Shown piece by piece: positions 1-8,619 of a stretch of 64,000 nucleotides of DNA. The notes under the pieces were generated by a model. That model was not told the origin of the DNA. It saw only the letters and a list, made by a program, of their open reading frames with translations, and ran no database searches. Positions within the stretch are counted from its first letter, which is position 1, and the number at the start of each line of letters is the position of its first letter. This DNA is from Aliarcobacter sp017996075 (lineage in GTDB: Bacteria; Campylobacterota; Campylobacteria; Campylobacterales; Arcobacteraceae), in assembly GCF_051062515.1 (NCBI RefSeq), contig NZ_JAMXEK010000003.1, one strand, 5' to 3'. The position numbers and the translations under genes were made by a program.

Positions 1-149
1 AAACAATAGTAATTTAATTTGTTTTCACGATGAAGTTTTTCTACTGCATCAGTTAAAAACATAATCATTCCACCAGTTATCATAAATATATTATTTCCAC
101 CTGCTTCTGCCAACTTTTCTGTTAAATAATCTGCTACTCTTATTTTCAT
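1..149 (-). CDS. Thiamine-diphosphate-dependent enzyme, N-terminus only (cut by window edge)
   Basis: Only the first 49 codons are inside the window. The ATG at 149-147 shares its A with the TAA stop of rfbG (TAATG overlap), so the gene is the third of an rfbF-rfbG-x operon. The peptide begins MKIRVADYLTEKLAEAGG and continues with a FMITGG stretch, the usual opening of acetolactate-synthase-like ThDP enzymes (PYR domain). Known family members next to CDP-sugar genes include YerE, which adds a two-carbon branch to a CDP-keto-deoxy sugar in yersiniose synthesis; other IlvB-like enzymes occur in O-antigen loci too. The function here cannot be fixed from 49 residues; membership of the ThDP superfamily is fairly safe. 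Confidence 0.7.
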   Translation of the reverse strand, partial: MKIRVADYLTEKLAEAGGNNIFMITGGMIMFLTDAVEKLHRENKLNYYC

Positions 150-1246
150 TACTTACTCCACTCTATATTTTTTGCTTTTGCATCAGCAATATAACTTTCT
201 AAATCATTTTGAGTTAATATCTCTTTATTATTTTCATAATAAGATTTATACCATTTAACAGTTTTTTCAAAAGTAGTTTCACTATCCCAAACATCTTTCC
301 ATTTTAAAAGAATATGAGCTTTTGAACAGTCAAGTTTTAGTAAATTTGCCTCGTGAAGTTGATTTGGATTACTATTTATTTCATAATCTATTTTATCCCA
401 ATGTTTTTTTACATTTTGGACAACTTCTTCAACTGCAATACTTGCTTCATCGCTTGGACCAAAATTCCAAGCTTCTGCAAACTCTACTTTTTCTTCAAGA
501 AGTTTTTGTCCTATATGAAGATATCCACTTAAAGGCTCTAGTACATGTTCCCAAGGTCTTGTTGCTTTTGGATTTCGTATGTTTACTTTTTTACCTTGTG
601 AAACTGAAATCATAATATCAGTAATAAGTCTATCCTTCGCCCAATCACCACCACCTATTACATTTCCAGCTCTACAAGTTGCAATTAAAGTATTGTGAGT
701 TTTTTTGTAATCTTTTATATTAAAAAAAGAATTTCTATAAGAAGTTGCTAATATATCTGCACAACCTTTAGATGAACTATATGGATCATATCCACCCATT
801 GGGTCATTTTCTCTATAACCCCAAATCCATTCTCTGTTTTCATAGGCTTTATCACTTGTAATATTTACTATTGCTTTGACATTATTAATTCTGCTAGCTT
901 CAAATACTTTTAAAGTACCCATTACATTTGTTTCATAGGTTTCAATAGGATTTTCATAAGACAGTCTCACAAGTGGTTGAGCCGCAAGATGAAATACAAT
1001 ATCTGGTTTATATGTTTCAAAAGTTTGATTGAGTTTTTCTAAATTTCTAATATCACCGATAATAGAAATAATATCAAGCTTTAAAAGCTCTATATGATTT
1101 GGATTTGTAGGAGCTTCAAGAGAATATCCTACAACTTTTGCTCCCATTTGGCTGAGCCAAAAAACAAGCCACGAACCTTTAAATCCAGTATGTCCTGTAA
1201 CAAGTACAGTTTTATCTTTATATATACCAGAAAATAAACTTTGCAT
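149..1246 (-). CDS. rfbG: CDP-glucose 4,6-dehydratase
   Basis: Converts CDP-glucose to CDP-4-keto-6-deoxyglucose in the cytoplasm. It is an extended SDR: a GHTGFKG nucleotide-binding glycine motif at about residues 18-24, TSDK near 130 and the catalytic YSSSK at about 156-160. Opening VTGHTGFKGSW is characteristic of the RfbG family and the length (365 aa) is normal. I chose the ATG at 1246, which overlaps the rfbF stop as TAATG; a TTG at 1261 would add five residues but is less likely. It follows rfbF, the enzyme that makes its substrate. No rfbH (3-dehydrase) is seen downstream within the window; instead a ThDP enzyme begins. Confidence 0.95.
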   Translation of the reverse strand: MQSLFSGIYKDKTVLVTGHTGFKGSWLVFWLSQMGAKVVGYSLEAPTNPNHIELLKLDIISIIGDIRNLEKLNQTFETYKPDIVFHLAAQPLVRLSYENPIETYETNVMGTLKVFEASRINNVKAIVNITSDKAYENREWIWGYRENDPMGGYDPYSSSKGCADILATSYRNSFFNIKDYKKTHNTLIATCRAGNVIGGGDWAKDRLITDIMISVSQGKKVNIRNPKATRPWEHVLEPLSGYLHIGQKLLEEKVEFAEAWNFGPSDEASIAVEEVVQNVKKHWDKIDYEINSNPNQLHEANLLKLDCSKAHILLKWKDVWDSETTFEKTVKWYKSYYENNKEILTQNDLESYIADAKAKNIEWSK

Positions 1247-2019
1247 TACCAAATTTTCCAAGGTGCTTTATTTGTATTCCAAAGCTTATTTAAATCATTT
1301 TTATCTTTTAAACTATCCATAGGAGACCAAAATCCTGTATGCTTATATGTAAACATCTCTCCATCTTTAGCTAAATTTTTAAGTGGAGCTTGCTCAAATA
1401 TTGTGCAATCTCCTTCAAGAATATAATCAAATACTTTTGGTTCACATACAAAATATCCAGCATTTATAAAATGCCCATCACCTTTAGGTTTTTCTTGAAA
1501 ACTTTTAACTTGGTTATTATCAATTATATCTATAGCTCCGAACCTTCCATCAGGTTGATATGATGTCATAGTTATAGCTTTACCATGAGATTTATGAAAT
1601 TTAACAAGTTCATCTATATTTATATCAGCTACACCATCACCATAAGTTAGCATAAAAGGTTCATTTCCAATAAAACTTTGTGCTCTTTTTATTCTTCCAC
1701 CTGTCATACTATCTAAACCAGTGTCAAGAAGTGTTATTTTCCATGGTTCACTTGAGTTATTTAAAACTTCCATTTTTCCTGTTTGCATATCAATAGTAAC
1801 ATCACTTTGATGTAAAAAGTAGTTTGCAAAGTACTCTTTTATATAGTAACCTTTATATCCAAGAAGAATAACAAAATCATTAAAACCATACTTTGAATAT
1901 ATTTTCATAATATGCCAAAGAATAGGTTTTCCACCAATCTCTATCATTGGTTTTGGTCGAATATCTGTCTCTTCTGATAGTCTTGTTCCATAGCCACCTG
2001 CTAGTAATAGTACTTTCAT
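1246..2019 (-). CDS. rfbF: Glucose-1-phosphate cytidylyltransferase
   Basis: Makes CDP-glucose from CTP and glucose 1-phosphate, the first step toward CDP-linked deoxyhexoses. The N-terminus carries the nucleotidyltransferase signature LAGGYGTRLSEET...RPKPM (residues 6-25), and the 257-aa length matches RfbF. It is the first gene of the leftmost minus operon, with AAGGA ahead of the ATG, and is divergent from the glycosyltransferase at 2088. Identification is secure through the motif and its rfbG partner. Confidence 0.95.
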   Translation of the reverse strand: MKVLLLAGGYGTRLSEETDIRPKPMIEIGGKPILWHIMKIYSKYGFNDFVILLGYKGYYIKEYFANYFLHQSDVTIDMQTGKMEVLNNSSEPWKITLLDTGLDSMTGGRIKRAQSFIGNEPFMLTYGDGVADINIDELVKFHKSHGKAITMTSYQPDGRFGAIDIIDNNQVKSFQEKPKGDGHFINAGYFVCEPKVFDYILEGDCTIFEQAPLKNLAKDGEMFTYKHTGFWSPMDSLKDKNDLNKLWNTNKAPWKIW

Positions 2020-2056
2020 AGAAATCCTTTTTACCTAAGATTTATAGTCTTTCAAT

Positions 2057-2062
2057 TATAAT
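2057..2062 (+). promoter_or_regulatory. Candidate -10 box (TATAAT) in the divergent rfbF/glycosyltransferase gap
   Basis: The 68-bp gap between rfbF and the plus-strand glycosyltransferase contains a TATAAT about 25 bp before the ATG at 2088, and an AGGAG five bases before that ATG. The surrounding sequence is nearly symmetric AT, so the matching minus-strand promoter for rfbF probably overlaps it. This is a pattern call only. Confidence 0.4.
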
Positions 2063-2087
2063 ATAATTATATTAAATAGGAGTTTTT

Positions 2088-3131
2088 ATGTATTTTGATA
2101 TAGCGATATGTATAATAACATACAATAGGGGTAAGCGTGCACTTGAGAATGTGGAGAATATTTTACAAAATATTAAAAAAAACTTCTGTGTATTAGTTTT
2201 AAATAATGGTTCAAATTTAGGGGTCGAAGAGTATAAAAGAATTGAGGATTTATCAAAAGAAAATAGTCAATTATTCTATAAAATACATGACACAAATACT
2301 CAATTTTATGGTAATTTTAGATCTTGTTTTGATTTTAATAATTCAAAATATATAATGATTTTAAGTGATGAAGATTTTGTTAATATTGATGGATTAGATG
2401 ATATATTAAATGATTTAAAAAATTATAATAATGTTGCTGCATGTAGAACATCTATTGAACCACATAAAGATTTAATAACGCCTGGTAATAGTTATATTTA
2501 TCCTAATGAATATTTTATGGCTGGGGTTTCTGCATTAAATGGATTTAGTTTTTTTGGAAATTATGTCTCAGGAATAATATATAATTTAGAACTTATTAAA
2601 AATACTGATTTACTAAATATTTTAGATAAAAATATTACTCTACATAAAGCATATCCTCATATGTATTTTGATTTGTTAGTTGCTTCTTTATTTGATCTAA
2701 TACTTACTTCGAAAACTGCAGTTATTGAACGGCATGCGGAACAAACTTTAATAGAAAATACGACTTCTAACGTTTCATCGGCTCACCTAGGTTTATATGG
2801 CTATCCTGAACGTATAAATCAATTTTTAGCTTTCAGAGATGCTATTCAACAATCTGTAGAATTGGCTGGATTAAAAACAGATGGAGAAAAAATAAATTTA
2901 TTTATAAATTTATTTTTTAAATTAGTATATAAATATTTCTTTTTAATCTTTGAAGCAAATATAAATAATTATACGAGCAACTATATGGAAAAAACATTAT
3001 TAATGGAATCATTTTTTTATCTAGTAAGCTCTTCAGTTGTAGAACACCCTTATATAGGTTCAAATCAAGCAATTGTTACAGATTATCTAATTAAAATTTA
3101 TCAGGAACATAAAGAAAGATTATTAAATTAA
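2088..3131 (+). CDS. Glycosyltransferase family 2-like protein
   Basis: A 347-aa protein starting MYFDIAICIITYNRG, the first beta strand of a GT-A fold, with an LSDED acidic motif near residue 97 where GT2 enzymes bind the metal-nucleotide. The remainder is not specific and acceptor and donor cannot be predicted. It stands alone on the plus strand between two minus operons, has its own RBS (AGGAG), and its last nine bases overlap the end of legF on the other strand. Probably a glycan-chain transferase belonging to the island. Confidence 0.75.
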   Translation: MYFDIAICIITYNRGKRALENVENILQNIKKNFCVLVLNNGSNLGVEEYKRIEDLSKENSQLFYKIHDTNTQFYGNFRSCFDFNNSKYIMILSDEDFVNIDGLDDILNDLKNYNNVAACRTSIEPHKDLITPGNSYIYPNEYFMAGVSALNGFSFFGNYVSGIIYNLELIKNTDLLNILDKNITLHKAYPHMYFDLLVASLFDLILTSKTAVIERHAEQTLIENTTSNVSSAHLGLYGYPERINQFLAFRDAIQQSVELAGLKTDGEKINLFINLFFKLVYKYFFLIFEANINNYTSNYMEKTLLMESFFYLVSSSVVEHPYIGSNQAIVTDYLIKIYQEHKERLLN

Positions 3132-3803
3132 TTCTATAACTCTTTCTGCAAAAAGAAAATCTATCTCTTCATCTATATCAATAGAGCTTTTTCTATCCAT
3201 AATATATGCAAATATATTATCTTTTAGAAAAAAGCTTTTATTTTCAAGAAGTTTATCAGTTTTACATATATATATAGCACCATTAAGCCTATAATACTTT
3301 TCTAAATCTTGACTTCGTTTATTTAAAATTTCTTCTCTTAGAAAACCTCTCATATTTCCATCTTTTGGCAAAGTATTACTCCAAAGTGGACTATGATCCA
3401 TTTCACAAACACTTACTATTGCATCTGCTTGTTTTTCTTCTAAAAGTTCTATTGCTTCATCTATATGTTTTTCATTTCTAAGTGGGCTTGTAGGTTGAAG
3501 TAAAACTATATAATCATACTTTTCCAAATTATTAATAGTATGTTTTATAGCATCAAAGGTTGTTGCTGTATCATTTGCTAATTCATATGGTCTTTTTATT
3601 ATATCTGCTCCAAAATTTGATGAAATATTTAAAATCTCTTCATCATCACTGCTTACAACTACTTTAGAAACATATTTACTTTTTAATGCAGCTTCAATAC
3701 TCCAAGATATTAAAGGTTTACCACATAAATCTAATATATTTTTTCTTGGAAGTCTCTTGCTTCCACCACGAGCAGGAATTATTGCTAAAAATGTTTTATT
3801 CAT
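3123..3803 (-). CDS. legF: CMP-nonulosonate cytidylyltransferase (CMP-legionaminic acid synthetase)
   Basis: Activates a nonulosonic acid with CTP. The start MNKTFLAIIPARGGSKRLP holds the NeuA-family CTP-binding motif, followed by SRxEKRSQDLEKYY-like substrate-loop residues. The ATG at 3803 overlaps the upstream stop (ATGAATAA); an upstream in-frame start near 3875 would run far into the upstream gene and is unlikely. It is the last gene of the leg operon, after ptmE, legG and legI, so legionaminic acid is the likely substrate rather than pseudaminic acid, which has its own pseF at 35681. In Campylobacter jejuni the equivalent is Cj1331 (PtmB/LegF). Confidence 0.88.
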   Translation of the reverse strand: MNKTFLAIIPARGGSKRLPRKNILDLCGKPLISWSIEAALKSKYVSKVVVSSDDEEILNISSNFGADIIKRPYELANDTATTFDAIKHTINNLEKYDYIVLLQPTSPLRNEKHIDEAIELLEEKQADAIVSVCEMDHSPLWSNTLPKDGNMRGFLREEILNKRSQDLEKYYRLNGAIYICKTDKLLENKSFFLKDNIFAYIMDRKSSIDIDEEIDFLFAERVIELI

Positions 3804-4848
3804 TAAATATCCTAAAATATTCACTTTGAGCTTGTTCAAAATCACCAATTCGACCAATATCAAGCCAATATTCATGAATAGGAAAAGATAAAATTTTTCT
3901 TTCTTTTTCTATTAAAATATTAAAAAGTGTTGGCATATCAAAAAACTCATTGCTTGGAATAAATTCAAAAATATTTGGAGATAAAACATAAATTCCTGCA
4001 TTTACAAAAAACTTTTTTACAGGTTTTTCTATAATTGAAGTTATCTTATCATCAACTGTTTCTACTACTCCATAAGGAATTTGATATTCATACTCTCTTA
4101 CACACATAGTAGCATTTGCATTTGCGAAAGAGTGAAAATCTAATAAATTTGAAAAATTTACATCTGTCAATAAATCTCCATTCATCACAAAAAAAGGTTC
4201 ATTTGGTTTATCTTTTAGAAGGCTCAAAGCTCCAGCTGTTCCCAATCTACTATTCTCTTCAATATAATCTATATTTACTCCAAAATCACTTCCATCTTTG
4301 AAATAATCTTTTATAATATCACCTTTGTAGTTTAAACTAATAGTAATATTTACAAATCCATGACTTGCAAAATTTTTAATAATTGTTTCTAAAATAGGCT
4401 TATTACCGACTTTTAACATAGGCTTTGGAGTATCTTCCGTAAGAGGTCTTAGTCTTGTTCCGAGTCCTCCAGCCATTAAAATCACTCTATTTCGTTTATT
4501 TGTAGTTTTAAGTAGAGTTGCTAAATTTACTATATCAACTAAAATATTATTTTCATCTACAATTGGAATTTGATAAATCTGATTTTTTATAGCTTTTTGT
4601 ATTATTTTTTCTTTTGACTCACTATTTAAAGATGTAATAGGCTTTTTAAAATATAAATCATTTATACTATCATCTAAAGTATAATTTTTTAAAAGTCCTC
4701 TTCTTATGTCACCATCTGTTAGAGTTCCTAGTAATCTATCATTATCATCTACTACTAAAGCTATTTGAATAGCTCCTTGATTTATTATTTGTAATGCCTC
4801 TTTTATTGTTGAATTTTCTCTTAATTTTATATTTTCTATATTTTCCAT
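3796..4848 (-). CDS. ptmE: CBS-domain nucleotidyltransferase (PtmE-like, GDP-glucosamine-forming)
   Basis: A 350-aa protein with two N-terminal CBS repeats (about residues 8-118) and a C-terminal sugar nucleotidyltransferase domain beginning LMAGGLGTRLRPLTEDTPKP. This architecture is that of C. jejuni PtmE (Cj1329), which makes GDP-glucosamine for the GDP-linked legionaminic acid route. Its location between legG and legF supports the same role. C. jejuni PtmA and PtmF, which supply the precursor, are not recognisable in this window. Mannose-type substrates cannot be excluded by motif alone. Confidence 0.85.
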   Translation of the reverse strand: MENIENIKLRENSTIKEALQIINQGAIQIALVVDDNDRLLGTLTDGDIRRGLLKNYTLDDSINDLYFKKPITSLNSESKEKIIQKAIKNQIYQIPIVDENNILVDIVNLATLLKTTNKRNRVILMAGGLGTRLRPLTEDTPKPMLKVGNKPILETIIKNFASHGFVNITISLNYKGDIIKDYFKDGSDFGVNIDYIEENSRLGTAGALSLLKDKPNEPFFVMNGDLLTDVNFSNLLDFHSFANANATMCVREYEYQIPYGVVETVDDKITSIIEKPVKKFFVNAGIYVLSPNIFEFIPSNEFFDMPTLFNILIEKERKILSFPIHEYWLDIGRIGDFEQAQSEYFRIFNE

Positions 4849-4849
4849 T

Positions 4850-6010
4850 TTAGCCCCTTAAATCATAAAAAGATTTTTTAAGTATATTTTCCAAATTTAC
4901 ATTTTTTAAAATTTCAACTATTTTTTTACTTGCATATCCATCACCATAAGGATTTATTGTAGTTTTTAAAGTTTCTTGAAACTCTTTTGAATATAGTTTT
5001 TCAAAAGAGTTTAAAATAGAGTCTTTATTTGGCTCACAATCAATCACACTAGAGGCTTTAATCCTTCCTTTTTGTCTATCTCCAATATTTATAGTTCCTA
5101 TTTTAAAACTTGGTGCTTCTGCTAAACCACTTGAACTATTTCCTACAACTGCATCAACATATTGTAAAGCACTTAAATATCTTAATTGTCCCAAAGATGT
5201 AAATACTATAGATTTATTAGAATTTTTAGTTACATACTCATCAATCATTTGATTTATAACTCTTCCATCTGTATCACTATTTGCTTTTGTAAAAATTATA
5301 TTTGTCTCTTCTAATTCATCAATTGCATCTAGTAGTTGTTGGAATTGTTCTTTTGCTGTACTATTTTCTAAAGTTACAGGATGAAAAGTAACTAATATAT
5401 TTTTATAATTTAGTTTAAACTCTATTGATTTTTCAAACTCATCTTTAGATAATAATTTTAATCTTTTTATATTTTCAATTCCCATACCACCAACATTAAA
5501 AACTCTTGATGGATGTTCTCCTAATTGAATCACTCTATTTTTATACTCTTCTATAGCTGTAAAGTGAAGGTGACTCATTTTTGTAATACTATGCCTAATA
5601 GCCTCATCAAATGCACCTTCGGTAGTTTCACCTCCACTTATGTGAGCAATAGGAATCCTTGCTATCATAGCAGCACTTGTTGCACTAAATATCTCATATC
5701 TATCTCCGAGAACTATAACAATATCAGGCTTTAGTTCATCATAGCTTTCTGCAAAACTTATTTGTGCTAATCCCATAGATTTTGAAATACCTACCGAAGT
5801 ATCAGAAGATAAAAGCATCTCAATTTTTTTGTTTATTTTAAACTCTTTTTCTATCTCTTTATAAGTTAATCCAAATTCAGGGCTTAGATGCATTCCTGTA
5901 ACTATAACTTGAAGTTGAAGTTCTTTATCTGCTTCAATTTCTTTAAGAAGCCAATAAAAAAGCCCATACTCAGCTCTTGTACCAGTAATTATACAAATTT
6001 TTCTAGCCAT
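4850..6010 (-). CDS. legG: NDP-sugar 2-epimerase, hydrolysing (LegG/NeuC family)
   Basis: Removes the nucleotide and inverts C2 of the NDP-2,4-diacetamido-trideoxyglucose intermediate, giving the mannose-configured sugar that LegI condenses with PEP. The start MARKICIITGTRAEYGLFYW is the classic NeuC opening, GNSSSGLAEAPS lies in the C-terminal half, and the length of 387 aa fits. I chose the ATG at 6010, which overlaps the preceding stop (ATGGCTAG), over one six codons upstream. It is separated from legI only by the inserted YhcG-like gene. Confidence 0.9.
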   Translation of the reverse strand: MARKICIITGTRAEYGLFYWLLKEIEADKELQLQVIVTGMHLSPEFGLTYKEIEKEFKINKKIEMLLSSDTSVGISKSMGLAQISFAESYDELKPDIVIVLGDRYEIFSATSAAMIARIPIAHISGGETTEGAFDEAIRHSITKMSHLHFTAIEEYKNRVIQLGEHPSRVFNVGGMGIENIKRLKLLSKDEFEKSIEFKLNYKNILVTFHPVTLENSTAKEQFQQLLDAIDELEETNIIFTKANSDTDGRVINQMIDEYVTKNSNKSIVFTSLGQLRYLSALQYVDAVVGNSSSGLAEAPSFKIGTINIGDRQKGRIKASSVIDCEPNKDSILNSFEKLYSKEFQETLKTTINPYGDGYASKKIVEILKNVNLENILKKSFYDLRG

Positions 6011-7052
6011 TGTTTTTTTCACTTTCAAGTAATTTTTCTAATCTTTGACTTATTTCATTTGCTGTTGGTAATAAATCTTTAAATTCATATGGTAAAGTTT
6101 CAGTAAGTTTATATGTAGCAACTCCAATTGGCTGATTGCTATCTTTGAGTGCATATTCTACTGTAGTTCGTTTTTTATCTTTACAAATAATTATTCCAAT
6201 AGATGGATTTTCATCAGATAATTTAATAGTATCATTTAACACCGAAAGATAAAAATTCATTTTTCCTGCATATTCTGGTTTAAACTTACCTATTTTTAAT
6301 TCAATTGCTATTAGTGATTTGAGTCTTCTATGATATAAAAGTAAATCTATAAAATACTCTTCATCATCAACTTCTATTTTGTACTGATTACCTACAAATG
6401 TAAAATCTGTACCCATTTGAGCTAAAAATTCTCTTATTTTATTGATAAGTCCAAGTTCAAGCTGATGTTCACTATGATTTTCATCTAGCGCTAGAAAATC
6501 AAAATTGTATTCATCTTTTACAGCTAGTTTTGCTTGATATTTATATTTTTCAATTATTGTATTATCAAAGTTTGTTTGATTTAAAAGATACTTTTCATAA
6601 GATTTATTATCAATATGATTATCCAAAACCCTATAAGTCCACCCAAATTTGATAACCATTTTTATATAAAATTCTCTTTCAAGTTCATCTTTAGTTTTTT
6701 GAAAAATTGCTATATTATGTGACCATCCAATTTCTCTAGACAATGTCTGGAGTTTTTCATTTTCGTGGTATTCAAGATAAAAATACCTCATATTCCAAAG
6801 ATTCTGAACACTAAAACCTTTCATCCCAACAAACTCTTTTTGAAGCTCGTGTGATAGATTTTGTACTACTGATTTTCCCCAGCCAAATAATTCTTGTTTT
6901 TCTACAATATTTTTACCAATTTCCCAATAAAGATTTATAAGCTCTTTATTTACAGCTTTGAGTGCTTCATATTGCGATGAAAGTATTTTGGTTTTTATAT
7001 CTTTTACAAAAGTAGTAAAGTTTTCATCTGCCATTGAAATTTCTTTTGTCAT
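6003..7052 (-). CDS. YhcG/DUF1016-family PDDEXK nuclease-like protein inserted in the leg operon
   Basis: A 349-aa protein with the DUF1016 layout. The N-terminal helical domain contains LINLYWEIGKNI and GWGKSVVQNLSHEL (about residues 40-75) and WSHN near 130. The C-terminal PD-(D/E)xK-like domain has FIDLLLYHRRLKSLIAIELK (about residues 230-250), where D and E-x-K are the expected catalytic positions. The family is widespread but its biological role is not settled. It has no obvious part in sugar synthesis, yet it lies exactly between legI (ATGA overlap) and legG (8-nt overlap), so it is co-transcribed and probably translationally coupled. A horizontally acquired passenger gene is the best reading. 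Confidence 0.85.
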   Translation of the reverse strand: MTKEISMADENFTTFVKDIKTKILSSQYEALKAVNKELINLYWEIGKNIVEKQELFGWGKSVVQNLSHELQKEFVGMKGFSVQNLWNMRYFYLEYHENEKLQTLSREIGWSHNIAIFQKTKDELEREFYIKMVIKFGWTYRVLDNHIDNKSYEKYLLNQTNFDNTIIEKYKYQAKLAVKDEYNFDFLALDENHSEHQLELGLINKIREFLAQMGTDFTFVGNQYKIEVDDEEYFIDLLLYHRRLKSLIAIELKIGKFKPEYAGKMNFYLSVLNDTIKLSDENPSIGIIICKDKKRTTVEYALKDSNQPIGVATYKLTETLPYEFKDLLPTANEISQRLEKLLESEKNNG

Positions 7053-8047
7053 ATCAACTCATCTTCTTTATAATCTTTAGTTGCAACTGTTCCAACAATT
7101 TCATCCCATCGCATTGGACTTATTCCATTTCCTGGTCTTTTTATCGCAAGATTGTTTTCAGATAAAATCTCACCTTTTTTTATATCTTTTTTTGCAACTA
7201 TAGATTTTCTAGCTATTGATTTATTTTTTAACTCACTATTTGATGGTTTTTTGACACTACTTCCTAAAGCTAACTCTATATTTCTTATAGCTTTTACCAT
7301 AGCTTTTAGTTCGTCTGGTTCTAAACTAGCTTTATGGTCTGGTCCTTCCATAGTACAATCAAGTGTAAAATGCTTTTCTATACAAGAGGCACCCAAAGCA
7401 ACAGCAGCTATATCAACTTCTATTCCTAAAGTATGGTCACTATATCCAAAAGCTATATCAAAGGTATTTCCTATTGTTACCATTGCTTTTAAATTTACAT
7501 CTTCCATAGGAGTTGGGTATTCTGTATTTGCATGTAAAACTGTGATATTCTCTTTTTTTGTTCCAGCATTTATTAATATATTCAAAGCATCTTCAATCTC
7601 TCCAATATTTGCCATTCCAGTTGAAAGAATTACTTTTTTATTTAGTTTTCCTATATGTCGAAGATACGGTAAATTCGTAATTTCCCCACTTGGTATTTTA
7701 AATATTTCAAGACCTAAATCATTTAAAAGTTCAATACTATCATGGTCAAATGGAGTAGATAAAAACATAATGTTTTTACTTTTACAGTAAGATATAAGAT
7801 CTTTATGAGTATCTACATCTAGCTCAAGCTTTTTTATCATCTCAAACTGTGATTCTTCTTTGTTTGTAGTTTCTTTTTGATAATCAGCTTTTTGAGCATT
7901 TTTTGAAACTAAATTTTCAGCTTTAAATGTTTGAAATTTTACAGCATCTACTTTTGCTTCAACTGCTACATCTATAAGCTTTTTTGCTAATTCAATACTT
8001 CCATTATGATTAACACCAGCTTCTGCTATTATAAATACTTTATTCAT
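7049..8047 (-). CDS. legI: N,N'-diacetyllegionaminate synthase (NeuB family)
   Basis: Condenses PEP with the 2,4-diacetamido-trideoxy-mannose from LegG to form legionaminic acid. The 332-aa protein begins IIAEAGVNHNGS and carries KFQTF, STPFD, KIPSGEITN and STGMA motifs of the NeuB barrel, then a C-terminal SAF/antifreeze-like domain (about residues 275-332, RKSIVAKKDIKKGE). It has ATGA overlaps on both sides (legH upstream, the DUF1016 gene downstream). A second NeuB paralogue, pseI, lies at 33745; PseI proteins have a SANHNG opening instead of AGVNHNG, which separates the two. Confidence 0.92.
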   Translation of the reverse strand: MNKVFIIAEAGVNHNGSIELAKKLIDVAVEAKVDAVKFQTFKAENLVSKNAQKADYQKETTNKEESQFEMIKKLELDVDTHKDLISYCKSKNIMFLSTPFDHDSIELLNDLGLEIFKIPSGEITNLPYLRHIGKLNKKVILSTGMANIGEIEDALNILINAGTKKENITVLHANTEYPTPMEDVNLKAMVTIGNTFDIAFGYSDHTLGIEVDIAAVALGASCIEKHFTLDCTMEGPDHKASLEPDELKAMVKAIRNIELALGSSVKKPSNSELKNKSIARKSIVAKKDIKKGEILSENNLAIKRPGNGISPMRWDEIVGTVATKDYKEDELI

Positions 8048-8619
8048 TTAGCCAAACTCCCTGCTTTTATAAATCCAGATATTTCTATACTTTGTTTTGA
8101 AGTGGAATTACTTCCAACAAAACTATCGTTTTTTACAATTACTCCACCATTTATAATACTTGCGGTTGAAATATGACAATTGTCTTCAACTATACAATCA
8201 TGCTCTATCAAAGCTTTTGTATTTATTATACAATTTTTTCCTATTTTTGAATTTGCGTTTACAAGTGCATGGTGCATAATAACTGTTCCTTCTTCTATAA
8301 ATGAATGTTTTGAAACATAGGCAAGTGGTGAAATGATAGTTGGAAAATCAAATCCTATATTTTTTGCTTTTTCAAATAATTTTTTTCTTAATTCATTTGT
8401 TTTTATATGCCCTATTGTAATAACTGCTTTTTTACAAGTTTTAAAAAGTTCTTCTAAATCATCATCGCAAGCAATAATTTCATAATCTAAAACTTTTTTT
8501 CCAATATTTTCTTTAGTATCAACTATACCAATAATCTCATATTTATTTGTTTGTTCAATTACATCAATAACACTATGGCAATGCCCACCACCACCAATAA
8601 GAACTATTTTTTCTTTCAT
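8044..8619 (-). CDS. legH: Sugar O/N-acyltransferase, NeuD/PglD family (LegH)
   Basis: A 191-aa two-domain acyltransferase. The N-terminal PglD-type Rossmann domain begins KIVLIGGGGHCHSVIDVI. A C-terminal left-handed beta-helix with hexapeptide repeats covers about residues 100-185 and includes NTKALIEHDCIVED, where the H is the usual catalytic base. In the leg pathway this enzyme acetylates the 4-amino group of the LegC product using acetyl-CoA. It sits between legC (separated by the inserted ORF6N gene) and legI, with ATGA overlaps on both sides. The assignment to LegH rests on the operon context. Confidence 0.87.
   Translation of the reverse strand: MKEKIVLIGGGGHCHSVIDVIEQTNKYEIIGIVDTKENIGKKVLDYEIIACDDDLEELFKTCKKAVITIGHIKTNELRKKLFEKAKNIGFDFPTIISPLAYVSKHSFIEEGTVIMHHALVNANSKIGKNCIINTKALIEHDCIVEDNCHISTASIINGGVIVKNDSFVGSNSTSKQSIEISGFIKAGSLAK

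Noticed and set aside
7152..7790. Long open frame (212 codons) on the plus strand
   Set aside because: It lies wholly antisense to legI, whose family motifs are complete, and has no RBS; the hydrophobic Phe/Ser-rich translation is the usual mirror of an AT-rich gene.
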